From the NCBI RefSeq assembly GCF_028858725.1, contig NC_084760.1, forward strand, positions 93,183,867 to 93,247,866: DNA of 64,000 bases, in the 5' to 3' direction. The stretch comes from Colius striatus. Its lineage: Eukaryota; Chordata; Aves; Coliiformes; Coliidae. How positions within the stretch are numbered: position 1 is the first letter of the stretch; each line of letters opens with the position of its first letter. The notes under the pieces are model-generated. The model was not told the origin of the DNA. It was given only the letters and a program-made list of their open reading frames with translations, and did not search any database. Shown here piece after piece: positions 27,385-39,064 of this stretch. The position numbers and the translations under genes are program-made.

Positions 27385-27924
27385 ATGTGTGGCTGGAGAG
27401 CTGTCTGCCAGAAAAGGACCTGGGAGTGTTAACTGACAGCTGGCTGAACACGAACCAGCAGTGTGCCCAGGTGGCCAAGAAGGCCAATGGCATCCTGGCC
27501 TGTATCAGAAATAGTGTGACCAGCAAGAACAGGGAAGTGATTTTCCCCTTGTATTTGGCGCTGGTGAGGCTGCATGTTAAATACTGTGTTCAGTTTTGGG
27601 CCTCTCACTACAACAAGGACAACGAGGTGCTGGAGTGTGTTCAGAGACGGGCAATGAAGCTGGAGAAGAGTCTGGAGGATAAGTCTTACAAGGAAAGGTT
27701 GAGGGATCTTGGGATGGTTTAGCATGGAGGAGGCTGAGAGGAGATACGATTACTCTTTACAACTACCTGAAAGGAGGTTGTAGTGAGGTGGGGGTCGGTC
27801 TCCTCTCTCCAATAATGAATAACAGGACATGAGGAAATGGGTTCAAGTTGTGTCAGGGGAGGTTTTGACTGGAGATTAGGAAGAGCTTTTTCATTGAGGG
27901 GGTTGTTAAGCATTGGAACAGGCT
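27385..27924 (+). mobile_element. CR1 LINE fragment, end of ORF2 plus 3' region, sense
   Basis: A sense-strand CR1 piece. The frame from about 27391 to 27722 encodes the C-terminal end of the CR1 ORF2 reverse-transcriptase protein (WLES-LPEKDLGVL, QQCAQVAKKANGILACI, VQFWASHYNKD). It runs into a premature stop at about 27720 where one extra base shifts the frame relative to the CR1 consensus. The 3' part continues as GAAAGGAGGTTGTAGTGAGG and then GGGGAGGTTTTGACTGG. It breaks off at GCATTGGAACAGGCT, so both ends are missing. It is non-functional. Confidence 0.92.
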
Positions 27925-28257
27925 TAAGTGAAACTTCTTGTGCTCCAACTTATGCCCATTACCCCTTGTTCTGCTGTTGGACACTACAGAAAAAAAAGTG
28001 TCACCTTATCCTCTTGACATACATCCTTTAGGTATTCGTAAGTATTAATGAAGTACCACCTCAGTGTCCTCCAGGCTGAACAGACCCAACCCCCACAGCT
28101 TTTCCTCCTAAGAAAGATGCTCCAGTCCCCTGATCACCTTGGTAGCCCTCCCCTAGACTCTCTCCAGCAGTTCACTGTGACTCCTGAGCTCGGGAGCCCA
28201 GAACTGGACTCAGTACGCCAGGTGAGGCCTCACCAGGGCAGAGTAGACATAGTTGAC
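27925..28257 (-). mobile_element. CR1 LINE fragment, antisense, fused tail-to-tail to the preceding copy
   Basis: Directly abutting the sense CR1 is an antisense CR1 of the 2.3/29.1-kb type. It begins mid-3' region at GTGAAACTTCTTGTGCTCCA and continues through GATGCTCCAGTCCCCTGATC and GTGAGGCCTCACCAGGGCAG. Its own 3' terminus is absent, so neither copy keeps its 3' end at the junction. Confidence 0.9.
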
Positions 28258-29068
28258 AAACCCTAATTCTTTAACTATAGCCCCATCTAATGGTCCGAAC
28301 CTGGTTGCTCCCTGCCCAGCGTTGGTGTCTGGTTGGATGCGAATCCTCCTCCAGAGCTGGAGGTTTCCTGCCACAACCACGTGCTGCTGGGCCTGTCCCA
28401 ACCCCAACTGCAGCCCCAGCCCCAGCCCTACAAACGTCTCTGATCGGTAGCACAGCAATGCTGGGGGCTGTCAAAATGACCACGCTTGGGCATGCTGGCA
28501 GCTCTGGCCCTGCCCCAGCCACCTCCTTGCACCACTAGTGTGCTTATCTCTTTCCTCCCCTTTTTGTTGGCATAAAAAGCCATGATGAGGCATGCTGAGC
28601 TCTGGCTCCCTCCACTCGAGCAGGCCACAAGCTGCTGGGCTTGGCTTGGGAGCCACCATGGGTGGCTGTTGGGAGCAGCAGGATATGTGCTGCAGCCTGC
28701 ACCAGCTCCTCCTGAAGGCTTCTCAAGGTCATATTCTGCACCCAGGTTGATGTCTGGCACATCTTCTGATGGATGCCCACACCAGAGCAATGCAGAGCCA
28801 AGGGTACAAGCAGCTTGATGCCATCAGTGCTCCTGCACAGGCCATGGGGAAAGCACAGGATGCCTGTCATGGCCAGGATTAGTTGCCTCTGCCTGCATGC
28901 AATCCCCTGTCTGGGTGATGTCCTGCACGCACGCAGGAGCACGCATGTACATCAGCAGCGGTATGTGGGACATGCCATCCTGTCCCCCTGTGAGGGCCAG
29001 GGAGCTGCCTACACCCTGGGCAGAGTCACAGGGGCTTGGCTGTCCCCCAGCCCCTTCCAGCAAGGAAA
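28258..29068. other. Intergenic DNA, nothing recognised
   Basis: About 800 GC-rich bases between two CR1 copies. Several overlapping open frames are present on both strands and none has a recognisable domain. A short CAGCCC-type repeat lies near 28411-28431. Confidence 0.5.
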
Positions 29069-29562
29069 ATCATAGAATCATAAAGTGGTAGGGGTTGGAA
29101 GGGACCTCTAGCGATCATCCAGTCCAGCCCCCTGCAGGTTCATCTACATCAGGTCACACAGGAACATGTCCCAGGTGGGTTTGGCAACCTCCAAGGAAGG
29201 AGACTCCACACGCTCCCTGGGCAGCCTGTGCCAGGGCTCCCTCACCTGAACAGCAAAGTGTTCCTCGTGTTTTTGTGTTCCAGCTTATATCCATTACCCC
29301 TTGTACTGTCGCTGCACACTACAGAAAAAAAAAAGTCACTCCATCCTCCTGACATCCACCCTTTCGGTATTTATAAGTGTTGATAAAGTCCTGCCCTCAG
29401 TCTCCTCCAGTCTGAACAGCCCCAGTTCCTGCAGTCTTTCCTCATAAGGAAGATGCTCCAGTCTCCTGATCATCTTGGTGGCCCTGTGCTGGACTCTCTC
29501 CAGAGGTTCCCTGTCCCTCTTGAGCTGGGCACCAAACCCAATGAACAGGCCCCAGGTCCCTG
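29069..29562 (-). mobile_element. CR1 LINE fragment
   Basis: About 490 bases of antisense CR1 that keeps its 3' end (ATCATAGAATCATAAAGTGG, then GGTTGGAAGGGACCTCTAG). It runs through the 3' region into the end of ORF2 (CTTGGTGGCCCTGTGCTGGA) before truncation. It is the best preserved of this subfamily in the window. Confidence 0.94.
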
Positions 29563-31339
29563 GGGTTGCCTGCTGCAGGGCTGAATGCCTGTAGCCATGC
29601 AGAGCTAAGTGCTAGTTCCCAGTGGTAGCAGGGAGTTCACTTAATAGCTGTTTTACTTGAATTTAAGCTCAAGCTAGGGTTAAGGTATGAAAAGCCACAA
29701 GTAACAAGGGAGATGGGGCTTGTTTTGCAAAGACAGCTTGGTCTGGCTGCTGCCTGGAGGATGGGGTGCTGTGTCTGCTCTGTGCCTTGCTGACTGAAGC
29801 ATCCATCTTCCCCTTCTGCAGGCAGGGATATGGGTGATGACAGCAGTGGTGCTGGCTATGGGGGTACAGGGAGTGACTGTCCTGAATCTGTGGTGAGTGA
29901 TGTTGCTGCCTTTGGGGGACAGTTTCAAGCCAGCCTGAGCTGGGATTTGGAGGTTCTTTTTTATTTTTTGTTTCTTCTCCTCCCCCCATGTTCATTTGCA
30001 CATATTTTCAAATGTCAGTGGTGGCTGAAGCCTAACCCCTGGAGCCAGACATAGCTGACCTTGTCATCCAGAGACAAATCATGGTGTTGTGATGACCTAA
30101 ATGCAGGCTGCTTTAGCTGCTTCAGCTTCGAGTCTCGAGGGCTGTGCCGGCCGGGTGCTTGCAGCCCAGGCTGTGTTACCCAGGCTGCCTTGGTAAGCTT
30201 GTTAAGGACTTTGTGCTGCTAACAGTGCAGAGATGGAAAATAAAGAGGTCGGATGCCCAGCAGGTATCCAGTTGCTGGGTTGCATGTCCCCACCCCAAAA
30301 ACAACTGCAGGGTTAGAGCCAGGAGAGGGATTTTTTTTTCAAGCCCAGCTGGCAGAAATGCTCCTACTGCTGGGCAAAGCAACTCCTCCCTGCAAGAGGA
30401 CGTTTCCTACACTGCTTCCAGTTGTGGTGGGTTTTTACCATCCCCCTAACTGTTCTCTATGCAGGAGGTTGTGCCCTGACATCCTATGTGACACAGTCCC
30501 CAAGACTCTCACACTGTCTGAGTCTGTCTCTGAGTGGGCAAAGTGGTGTTGGGGCTCTGGGAGAGCCCTGAGGGCATACAGGCAACTAGGAGAGAGATGG
30601 CATCGTCCCCTATCATTGGGCATCGTCCCTTCGGCTCCAGACCTGAGAACAAGCCCCATCTCTCACGCAGCTCCGAGTTACGCAGCAGCCCACAAAAGCA
30701 CACAAACACGGCAACACAACCACTGGGGCCTTTGGCGGTGCTGGGGAAGGGGCCTCTGCTGCATCTGGAGCCAGTCCAGGCTGCTCTGGCACTGCTGTGG
30801 CCTGCAGGGCTGGCACCCACGGAGCCAGCCAGCCCCAGCCAGGCTGGGTGTGCAGGTGGCTCTCTGCTCCCCTGCGGTTCTTCATTCACTTTGTGGCCAC
30901 TGCAAGCCCCAGGAGCCAGGCTGCAGAGGAAACCTGGCACACCTCTCAGTGGGCTGGCTCATTCTGGGGGTAGAAGAAAGAGGCTCTTTGTGAGGGCCCT
31001 CCTGGCCCAGCCCCCTATTTATCCAGCACTGGCAGGTTGGCTACAAAAGACTACCTGTAAAAATTAGTTTTGGCACAAGCATGCAGGAGAAAGCCTTTGC
31101 CAAGGAAAAATACTGTTGACAGGTTGTAGGAAAACAGCATTACTCATTGGGGAGGGGAAATAACCAAGCCAGGCTGAGCAGCCTGTGTGGATTATTCAGC
31201 ATAGCTTTATTTCTGACCAGCAGCGGGGCAGCTGTGGAAGGGTGGTTACTTTCCCTCAGTGTTACTGCATGACACCCAGCTTGCCTTGCCTTGGGTTGGG
31301 GCAGGCTGCAATGTCCTCACTCCCCATGGAGGGACAGAG
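29563..31339. other. Intergenic DNA, no gene supported
   Basis: GC-richer DNA with long but overlapping open frames on both strands. The longest is a 246-codon ATG frame at 30253-30993 (+). No domain, exon signal or homology is recognisable, and other frames across the same bases are also open. Confidence 0.5.
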
Positions 31340-31562
31340 CAGGCCAAAGAGATAGATTTAGGTTAGCTATTAGGCAGAAGTTCCTCCCTGTGAGGGTGGT
31401 GAGGCACTGGCACAGGCTGCCCAGAGAAGCCCCATCCCTGGAAGTGTTTAAGGCCAGGTTGGATGGGGCTTTGAGCAGCCTGGTCTAGTGGAAGGTGCCC
31501 CTGCCTATGGCAAGGGGGTTGGGATCTTTAAGATGGTCAGTTCATACAGTTCTATAATTCTG
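31340..31562 (+). mobile_element. CR1 LINE 3' end, sense, of an older subfamily
   Basis: About 220 bases in sense orientation: GAGGGTGGTGAGGCACTGGC, then CAGGTTGGATGGGGCTTTGA, CTGGTCTAGTGGAAGG and a degenerate ATTCTATAATTCTGT-like terminal repeat. It matches the subfamily seen in antisense at 41.9 kb. Confidence 0.92.
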
Positions 31563-34500
31563 TAATTTGTGGGATGTAGCTGGGGGTGGCTTCTGTGTGC
31601 CATGCCAAGATGCTGGAGACGCTCCCAGTGCTCTGTTGTGCTGTGACAAAGTCCAGCCCTGGGGCGCTGGCTGGGGGCAGCTAAGCTTGGCAACAGGAAC
31701 TGCTGAAAGGCCTGTACTGGTCACTTCCCCAAATGTGTGAAGCAAACCAAGGCTTAATGACATTTCTTTTCAGACAGGAGAAAGCTCTGTTCTCTGCAAA
31801 CCAGAACCATTTTTTACAAGCATCATGTAAGGCTCTGGACTTACTCTGCACTCTTGTTTGACTATCCTGATGCAGGCTGCAAATAACTTCCTGGTGTTTT
31901 ACAGCATGTGTCAAAGATAAGAGCCCTGAGAAATTGGATTTGAATCAGTAAGTTGACCGCTGAAGCTCTCTGATGCAAACTACGGCTGCACCACAAAGGG
32001 CAGAAAGACCTGGCATGGCTTATATTAGCTTGGAGACCCCCTTGTTTTCCCCAGTGTTGAGCAGTCCTTTGGCTCTGAGCACCTGCAGAATGACAGCCAA
32101 GACACAGAGGCTGTTTTGCTTCACCTGATACAAAAACCTAATGATGAGCAGGACCCAAGACGCTAAACTGCCCCTGCTTTGAAGGGGGAGGTCAGGCCTG
32201 AAGGCCAGGGGTGCCTGGCCAGGGCAGACTGAGTCCTTGCTGCCCCTTGCCTTGGGCAGGGTTGTAGGGTGGTGCAGGGTCTCAGCCCCATGGGCTTGCA
32301 GGGCCATGAACAGAGACTTTTTTCAGGTTGATTCTGCAATGTGCAATACATTTCAGAGTTTGTGTTCAATTATAGTTTGTGGTAATTTGGGGAGCTACTT
32401 TTCGCTAGCAAGGCAGTGCATAAGATCTGTGCAGGTGGGTCTAGGAAGTAAGCCTGGGTCACAGCTGACTGCTTGTGGGGTGCAGGAAGGGTTTGAAGGG
32501 CAGGGCTAAGCCAGTTTCACCAGCAGCAGAGAAGAATTTTTCTGGGCTCCTGCAGCTAAGTGAGCAGAGTTGCCCCTCAGTCCATGCTGCAGAGCCTGTT
32601 CCCACATGCCTTAAGCTCTGTCCCCTGCACCCTGTGCCACAGCTTAATGGCTCCACAGGCGTTTTACTAATGAAATGGTGGCAGAAGGCCAACGTGTGTT
32701 TCACTGGGTGAGCAGCAGCAGCCCGCCTGCCTGTAATTCGTCAAGGGCACCAGGGCAGAACTGGTGTTTGAGCTTCCCTGGACAGAGGAGAAGCCAGCAA
32801 GCTTGGCCCCACTTCCCAGGCACAGCCATGGGGATACAGCCATGGCGGGAGATGAGGCAGGAGCTGGCCTGGCTAGGTGGCTCAAATAGCCCTGGGGAAG
32901 GAGAGCAGTGACTCAGATTTTTTTCCTTCAGGCCAGCTACTCCATCAGATGAGCACAGCTGAGGGGGATTTTTGCTCAAACACACTGCAAGGAATAACAT
33001 CAAACCTCCTCCTGGGCCTTGGCACAGATGAGAGCCTGGTCAGGTGAGAACAGTGACTTGCTGAAGAGCGCTCCCTTAGCAAAAAGGTATGAAGCCTGCC
33101 ATCCAACACAAGGAACACTAAACTCAAGCAAAGAAGTGCAGGCTGAAATAAGGAATTACTTCCCCAAAGCTGACCATCCAGGCAGCTGAGCCAGCATTGA
33201 GCCCCTGATTAAAAGGAGTGTATTTCTCAGTAGCTTCATGATGGAGATGGTACAAGATGAAAACAGTAGAGGCCAGGAGGAGAACTTGTTATAGAGAACA
33301 AGTATCACCTTGTTTTTCCTCATTCCTCGCAAGTTTCTTAAGATGCCAAACAGTAACTTTGCACATACAGGATCTGTTGCATTGCAGTAGCTACATCAAT
33401 ACTGATCGCAATGGTTTACTGCAGCTCTTGAAGCCAATCTGACATAGTTTCAGTGAAACACCTTTGAAAGGCCTTTGATGTGCAACTCAGATAAGCGGTA
33501 TTTAGGGAAAGATTTGGGATACCATTTCATGCTTTGCTTAACCTTCCAGTACATACTACTGGATGTAGCTGTAGCATGAGGTTTTTTTAAGCAATGGACC
33601 CAAAAGCACGTAGCTCACGTTTGTAACCTGCCCCATCAAATGCAAGCAAGCTGCTGCCACAGAGCAGGGGACTGATGTTACCGCAGGGACTCGCACATCT
33701 CTATGACAAATCTCTTTCCACCAGCACATGCTAAAGAAGAAAGTCAGCCCCAATAGTTTTCCCTTTTCCTTGTATGCTGCCTCCTCACCCAGCCAGCAGG
33801 AGCAGAAGCCCAGACAGGCTGGCACTGGAAGCCGAAAGCTCCTGTCACTGATAACAGCAGGAGCTGGGCTTATTAATTTGAGCTGAGGCTTGTGGGGGGA
33901 ATAACACCTGAGCAGAAATAGCTTGGAAGCAGCAGCTTGCAAGAGAGAAATTCTAATTTCCACTAGTGCTGGAGGTACACGTTTGAGCTGCGCTCTTGCC
34001 TTGGCTGGCACCTTTGAGCAACACAACGTGTATGGAAGGTGCTGTCCCAGTCCCTGTAACATGCAAATGAGGCAGCCAAACGTGGCAGAGGAGCTCGAGG
34101 GCAGGCAGGAGCTATGGGACCTGAGCCCAATGGCCAGGAATGTGAGTCAAACAGGCTGTGAGGGATCAGGGGTCTGGAGCAGGCTTTTTCCAGCTTCCCC
34201 TTTCTGTCTTTTCACTGTAAATGTGGCAGGGGTGGAGATGATGGGAATGGCAGGAGCTGGTGCTAGGAAGAAAAACAGAGCGTCAAGCTGTCAGAAAGCA
34301 GCCTTTGTATTGCTCTTTAGGCTAACAACTGCCCTGAGCTGTTGCACAGGCTGGAGGGTGCTAACACTTGGTGGAAGGATGGCTACTTTGCTTCTTTGTA
34401 CAGGTCTATGCAGCCTACTCTTAACAATTTCTAGAGCAACTGCATAAACAGGAGGAGGTTAAATAGCTAAGCTACTCTTTAGGCTTCCTTTGACAGCAGA

Positions 34501-35834
34501 CAACTCACTTTTATGATCCTGCCCTTTAGTTACCTCTCAGGTTGTATCCAGTTGCTCCCAATCAGTGTTTGATCAGTGGTTTCCAAGTACAATACAGAAA
34601 GCATACAAAGCCAAGGGCTGGGGAAAGACAGCACAAGAGAGAATGGGCAAGGACCCTTCCCTAGAGCAGCCCTGTGCCTTAATTAGCAAGTTGTTTCAAT
34701 TGCACAGCTTACCCCTCTGGGACAGCAGTCAAGGAAGGCCTTGCCTCCCTAGCTCCCACACGACTGCTTTGAAGAAGAGGCTGCACAAGCAACATCCAAC
34801 AACCTTTCTAACAATGGCTTGTCCCTCAGATTACTTGGCTTTTCTCCAAGGAGCGGTGTATTTGGAATCAAGCTTTGTCAACCTGTTTATGTTGCATCAC
34901 CTGGATTTATTGCCAGTGACTTCATTTCAGAAAGCACTTACAATAACTCTCCTGTGGAAGAAAGCTGCCTTCAGTGAGATGCGAGGAGCACACTGGAGAA
35001 GGGGGAATTTACACATGTGTGAGCCAGGCAAGGTAAGTCCAGTCGGGGCTGGCTTGCTGATGCAATTACTTTGGTTTTCAATTTCATGTGAAACTAGTTT
35101 GCAGCATACCCAGACTATATGGCACGTTGAACTTCTCAGCATCTTACTTCTAATAGCACAGCTTGTTTTGTTCTCTCTGAAGAGATTATTGTTCCCAAGA
35201 TGCAATGTGGAAGCACCAGCCTGAAAGGCCACCAGACCAGACAGCTCAAACTAGTGCAAAACCTGCTTCTGCTCCTCAGCTCCAGAGTAAGCTACCTACT
35301 TGCTAGCAGCAGGTAGGCAGCAAAGGATGATTCTGGCCAACAGAAACCTTAGCATAACTTGGCTTTTTGCCTCGAGGTTCTTTCTTTTCTCAATCGGCCT
35401 AAACCATGCATGGTCCTGCATGTCTCTTACCCTTTGGTCCAAGGGCTTTTCAGGACACAGCAGCCAGTGCCTCCTGTTCTTCCTTGGGAGCTGTGCTCCT
35501 TAAGCCTCAGGGGAAAAAAGGCAGACACTCTTTGCCTAGGCAGAAAACAGCTCATGAGTTTTAGCTGCCCACACCAAATCCTTTCTGCTACCCTTTCAGA
35601 AACCAAAGAGATGCTGCTGTTCAAGCTGGGCTCTCCTAACAGTGGCAGATGGCCTTGTTCAGCAAGCCAGTGACGCTTCTCTTGTGGAGCCTTTGGCCTC
35701 GGCCCTTTGGCTGCTAAGACTATGGTGTTAGCCTGGTACTGAATATGTCAAAATGAGAAGGAAGATGACAAGCTTATCTGAGCTGAACGGAACAGCCACA
35801 CACAGCAATGCCAAGGTCTCCAAATTAATAACAA
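31563..35834. other. Intergenic DNA, nothing recognised
   Basis: About 4.3 kb between the last CR1 and the 3' end of ACBD3. Open frames of 170-219 codons at 33.6-35.2 kb lack recognisable domains. No repeat or RNA gene was recognised. Confidence 0.5.
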
Positions 35835-37683
35835 GCCAACAGCGTTACAGATAAATGTATTTTAATTAGGGTTAAATACTATCTCAAGGTATCTTGAAGT
35901 CGCACTTGTACTGTACTAATCAACAGCCAGAGGCAATAGAAAAAGTCTGAAAACGTAAAAGTTCTAACATCCAACACATGACAGTTAAGTGCTGCCATTT
36001 AAAGCGACAAACACCGCTCCCAAGAACAGATTCTTAGAGGGAAGAGTCGTAACATCTTTTTTGTATGGACAAAAAATAAAGTTGAACTTGAAGACTGGAA
36101 GAAATATATTAGTGCCTGCCTTTTCAAAAGTGGGGGCTTTTTTACATTAAATACAGTTTTCTTTAAAAGCAAGGTACTTTCTAAAGTCATGGTTTATATA
36201 CTGTATGTACACAAGAGCAGAACATTGTACAGTGTTTTTGGATAAAGCAGCACTAATTAGCTACAAGCTGGTACGGTGTCGCTGAACCAAACGCAAGATG
36301 ACCAAGTGAAGCGCTCTAGGAGAAGCATCTCCACGGCTGGGATGAGGAAAGGAAAAAGTATCATGTATGTACAAACTGATTATCCAACCAAATCCTGCCA
36401 ACTCGACGTCATTAGCCAGGGAGCTGTACATGTTGCAGGTAATCACCGCGAGGCTTGCTGCAAGGGCTGACCCGAGAGAGCCAAAGGAACCCTTCTTCTC
36501 CTCTCTATGTCGGAGTGCGCGCCGCAGGGAGGGAGCGCCGGGGCGAGGCGTCCCTGTGACACACCGCTCCCACGGGAGAGCCTTCTTACTGCATCTTCCC
36601 GCAAGACATGTGAAAGGCCCCAACTGAACCACACAAAATGAAGATTAAAGCTACGTCATTAAGTATCTGTAGGTGTGCTCTGCCTTCCTGCGGACGCTCA
36701 CGGGCGGCAGCAGAAGCTCTGCGCCCACGTATGGCTGGGTCAGACTCAAAGGGGCCGGCAGCAGCTTCCGTTATCAGTGCAACATGAGCTCCTGTACTTT
36801 ATCCAAGTGACTCGCCCTTCTCCGGATGCACAACACGCTTGTTTAGGTTTTCAAGACAGACAAACCAGAACGTTGTGCAGAAAACTGGTTTCGGGTTTGT
36901 CAAGATACATAGATATATATTTGCTTTAAAGTCTACCCCATTAAAAACTCACTAGACTCAGAAATAGCGTGTGCCCTGGTTCAAAGTTAATCGCCTCAAA
37001 AGACAATTAAGATCCTTCTTTTGTTACATACACTTTTGTCACTCGGTTTACACCTTCAGAAGAGGTTATTTGCTGTACACTCAGGACGCTGCTCATTCTT
37101 GCCTTAGCCACTGCTCTGGTTTAAGGAGCTGAACGCTTCGTCTTGGATGAGGACAGAAGTGAGACAACTTGTTTCTAAACTGCATCAACTTAAAGTTTCA
37201 AGTTTTAATGGTGTAAAAATCTGACATTCAGTTACAGTTAAGAGAAACTTGCTACACAGCAAACTGCATCCAAATCTACCAGTTAGTGATGGGACCTTTA
37301 GAGTAACCGCTAACAAGTTATACAAAGCATCCAGACCTGGAAACATCAGATCATCCAGCCAGTGTGCCGGCAACTCCCTCCCCCTTTTTCACGAGGCTTT
37401 AACCAATGCAACCAATGTGACCTCAGCACTGGAGCCAATGACTTCCACCGGTGAACTCCAGTACCTGGAAGGGCTAGGGAGATCCTGTGTTAAGCCCAAT
37501 GCAATATGCATTAGTGTCATGGAGCAGGAAGATCCCAGTGTCTACTCGTTAAAAAGTTCACACAAACCATACAGATACAGACAGGAGGAAAAACACAGAC
37601 TCAAAAGGATCCGTTATGCTTGAAGAAAATTCCAAATAAAATGACATCTTCTGCACAGCCCAGCCTCAGACACAGCCACACCT
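35835..37683 (-). other. ACBD3: ACBD3 3' UTR
   Basis: Some 1.8 kb after the stop codon with no intervening canonical AATAAA on the minus strand that I could find. The first reasonable signal with a GT-rich region after it is an ATTAAA at 35861-35866, so the UTR is drawn to just past it. An alternative ATTAAA near 37204-37209 could give a much shorter UTR. Confidence 0.5.
35861..35866 (-). terminator. Candidate ACBD3 poly(A) signal ATTAAA
   Basis: On the minus strand the sequence reads CTAATTAAAATACA, followed 20-35 bases later by a T/G-rich stretch (TGTTGGCTTGTTATT). The position is inferred and not confirmed by transcripts. Confidence 0.5.
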
Positions 37684-37895
37684 TTATCTAGTGTAATAAA
37701 CTCTGTAGTAAACTGTTTTTGACCTCCACAGAGAGTAGGAGTTGTCAAATTTAAGAAGATAAACTCCTCTCCCCGGGTACTGGTGGCTGCCAGCGTACAC
37801 TTCTTCGTGACAGTCTCGTCTGTACACAGGCACTATTTCATCTAGCTGAGGCTTGTTGGCATTCTTTTTGGCTTTTTCTTCACTGGTAGTATTTT
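37684..37895 (-). CDS. ACBD3: ACBD3 coding exon 8 (residues 450-519, stop)
   Basis: The last coding exon encodes the end of the GOLD domain, from [14 protein letters not shown] through [18 protein letters not shown] to [12 protein letters not shown], then TAA at 37684-37686. The GOLD beta-sandwich here is the giantin-binding part of the protein. The [15 protein letters not shown] stretch matches human ACBD3 as I know it. The acceptor is TTGCAG after a long pyrimidine tract, and its first two bases complete a Glu codon begun in exon 7. The variable Ser/Thr-rich start of this exon continues the acidic linker at the end of exon 7. Confidence 0.97.
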
Positions 37896-38779
37896 CTGCA
37901 AGGAAGGGAAAAAAAAAACAAGCAAGCAAGGTGTTGGTTAACTTGGGTGGATGCTTTACAAGAGAAAGTCAGATTGATTCGTAGTGGACAAGGTGCTCTC
38001 TGTTAGTTTAGAGATCAGACGGGTCGAAGTGGCTCATAATAAGGCTGTGACTAAAGCAGGAGGAAGAGTAAGTATCCTCACTTCATCATAGATGTCACCG
38101 ATTGACTTGAAAACTCACCACACCTGTCTCCCCAGCACAGCTGGGTCAGTTTGTAGAGACACAGAGCTCTAGTTTTCACTGAAACATTACCCCACATTGA
38201 CTGCTACTTGTTACTCAGCAGTAACATCCACAAGGCCCCTGCTTCCTATGTCAGTGCAGTTCCTCCTAAGAAAACCCCACACTCCTTTCAAACCATTCTT
38301 TTCTGATGGTATGCCACCAGACTTCCCCATAGGAAAAGACTGTGACCCGCGTGCTGGCCACTATCAGAAATTGTTCTTTAAAGCTGTTTTGCTGAAGCCT
38401 CAAGGAAACTTCTTTCTTCAATGAAGCTCATGAACAGCAGGGCAGGAATCTTTAAGGACTTCAGTGTGCAGATCCACTAAGCCCCACTATGGAATGGGTC
38501 TCAGTTTACCTTATTGAATAGCTGAATTGGACAAGCGGCCACACTAAGGGGTAAGTAAAACTTCAGAAACAGATTTCTCCACCCTAAACTGCTTTAACCT
38601 GTCTGTGACCAAAGGAGGTGACCGAGTTACTTTCAGAACTGTACTTCCTATTCAAAACTGAAAACAAGATTCCAGCTAGGTGGAAGCTGAGGCAACTAGA
38701 TCACACAAGAGAATCAGTTGGGTTTGCCCCCATGGCAAGCTCTGCAGGACTGGCGGTTGATATAAATAAGCACACTTAC
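37896..38779 (-). other. ACBD3: ACBD3 intron 7
   Basis: 884 bases, GTAAGTG at the 5' end and TTGCAG at the 3' end. Nothing else recognised. Confidence 0.9.
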
Positions 38780-39064
38780 CTTCTTCATCATCCTCATCAT
38801 CACTGGATTCGCTGACATGCACACTGACTGCAGTATTAGGGGAGTCTGTCCATTCAAAATACACCCCAAAACCAATGTCATAATTGTCTGTAGCAAACTC
38901 CCAAAAGAGGTAAGAACCCTCTTCATGAGTTGGTACTCTAACTGTAACCACTTCTCCTCGGCCCACTGTAATCACAGAGTCTGCATCCTGGCGGATTTTT
39001 TCCTTGAAGTCTTTTATCTGAGGTCGCGTCCACATCGATGGGGCAGCTATCACTGGAACAGAAT
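38780..39064 (-). CDS. ACBD3: ACBD3 coding exon 7 (residues 355-449, start of GOLD domain)
   Basis: This exon encodes [16 protein letters not shown], then [19 protein letters not shown] and [18 protein letters not shown], then the [13 protein letters not shown] strand. It ends in an acidic run, [12 protein letters not shown]. These are the first strands of the GOLD domain; the acidic run is a loop that varies in length between species. Borders are a TTCCAG acceptor and a GTAAGTG donor, with phase 1 on both sides. It is the largest exon of the gene and nearly identical to human where I can recall the sequence. Confidence 0.97.

Noticed and set aside
27162-27722. 186-codon open frame as a host gene
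   Set aside because: Its C-terminal part is CR1 ORF2 and the frame is broken relative to CR1. The upstream part is ordinary sequence that happens to be open.
34565-35224. 219-codon open frame on +
   Set aside because: The nominal start is a GTG, no recognisable domain is present, and there is no promoter-like CpG context or homologue I know.
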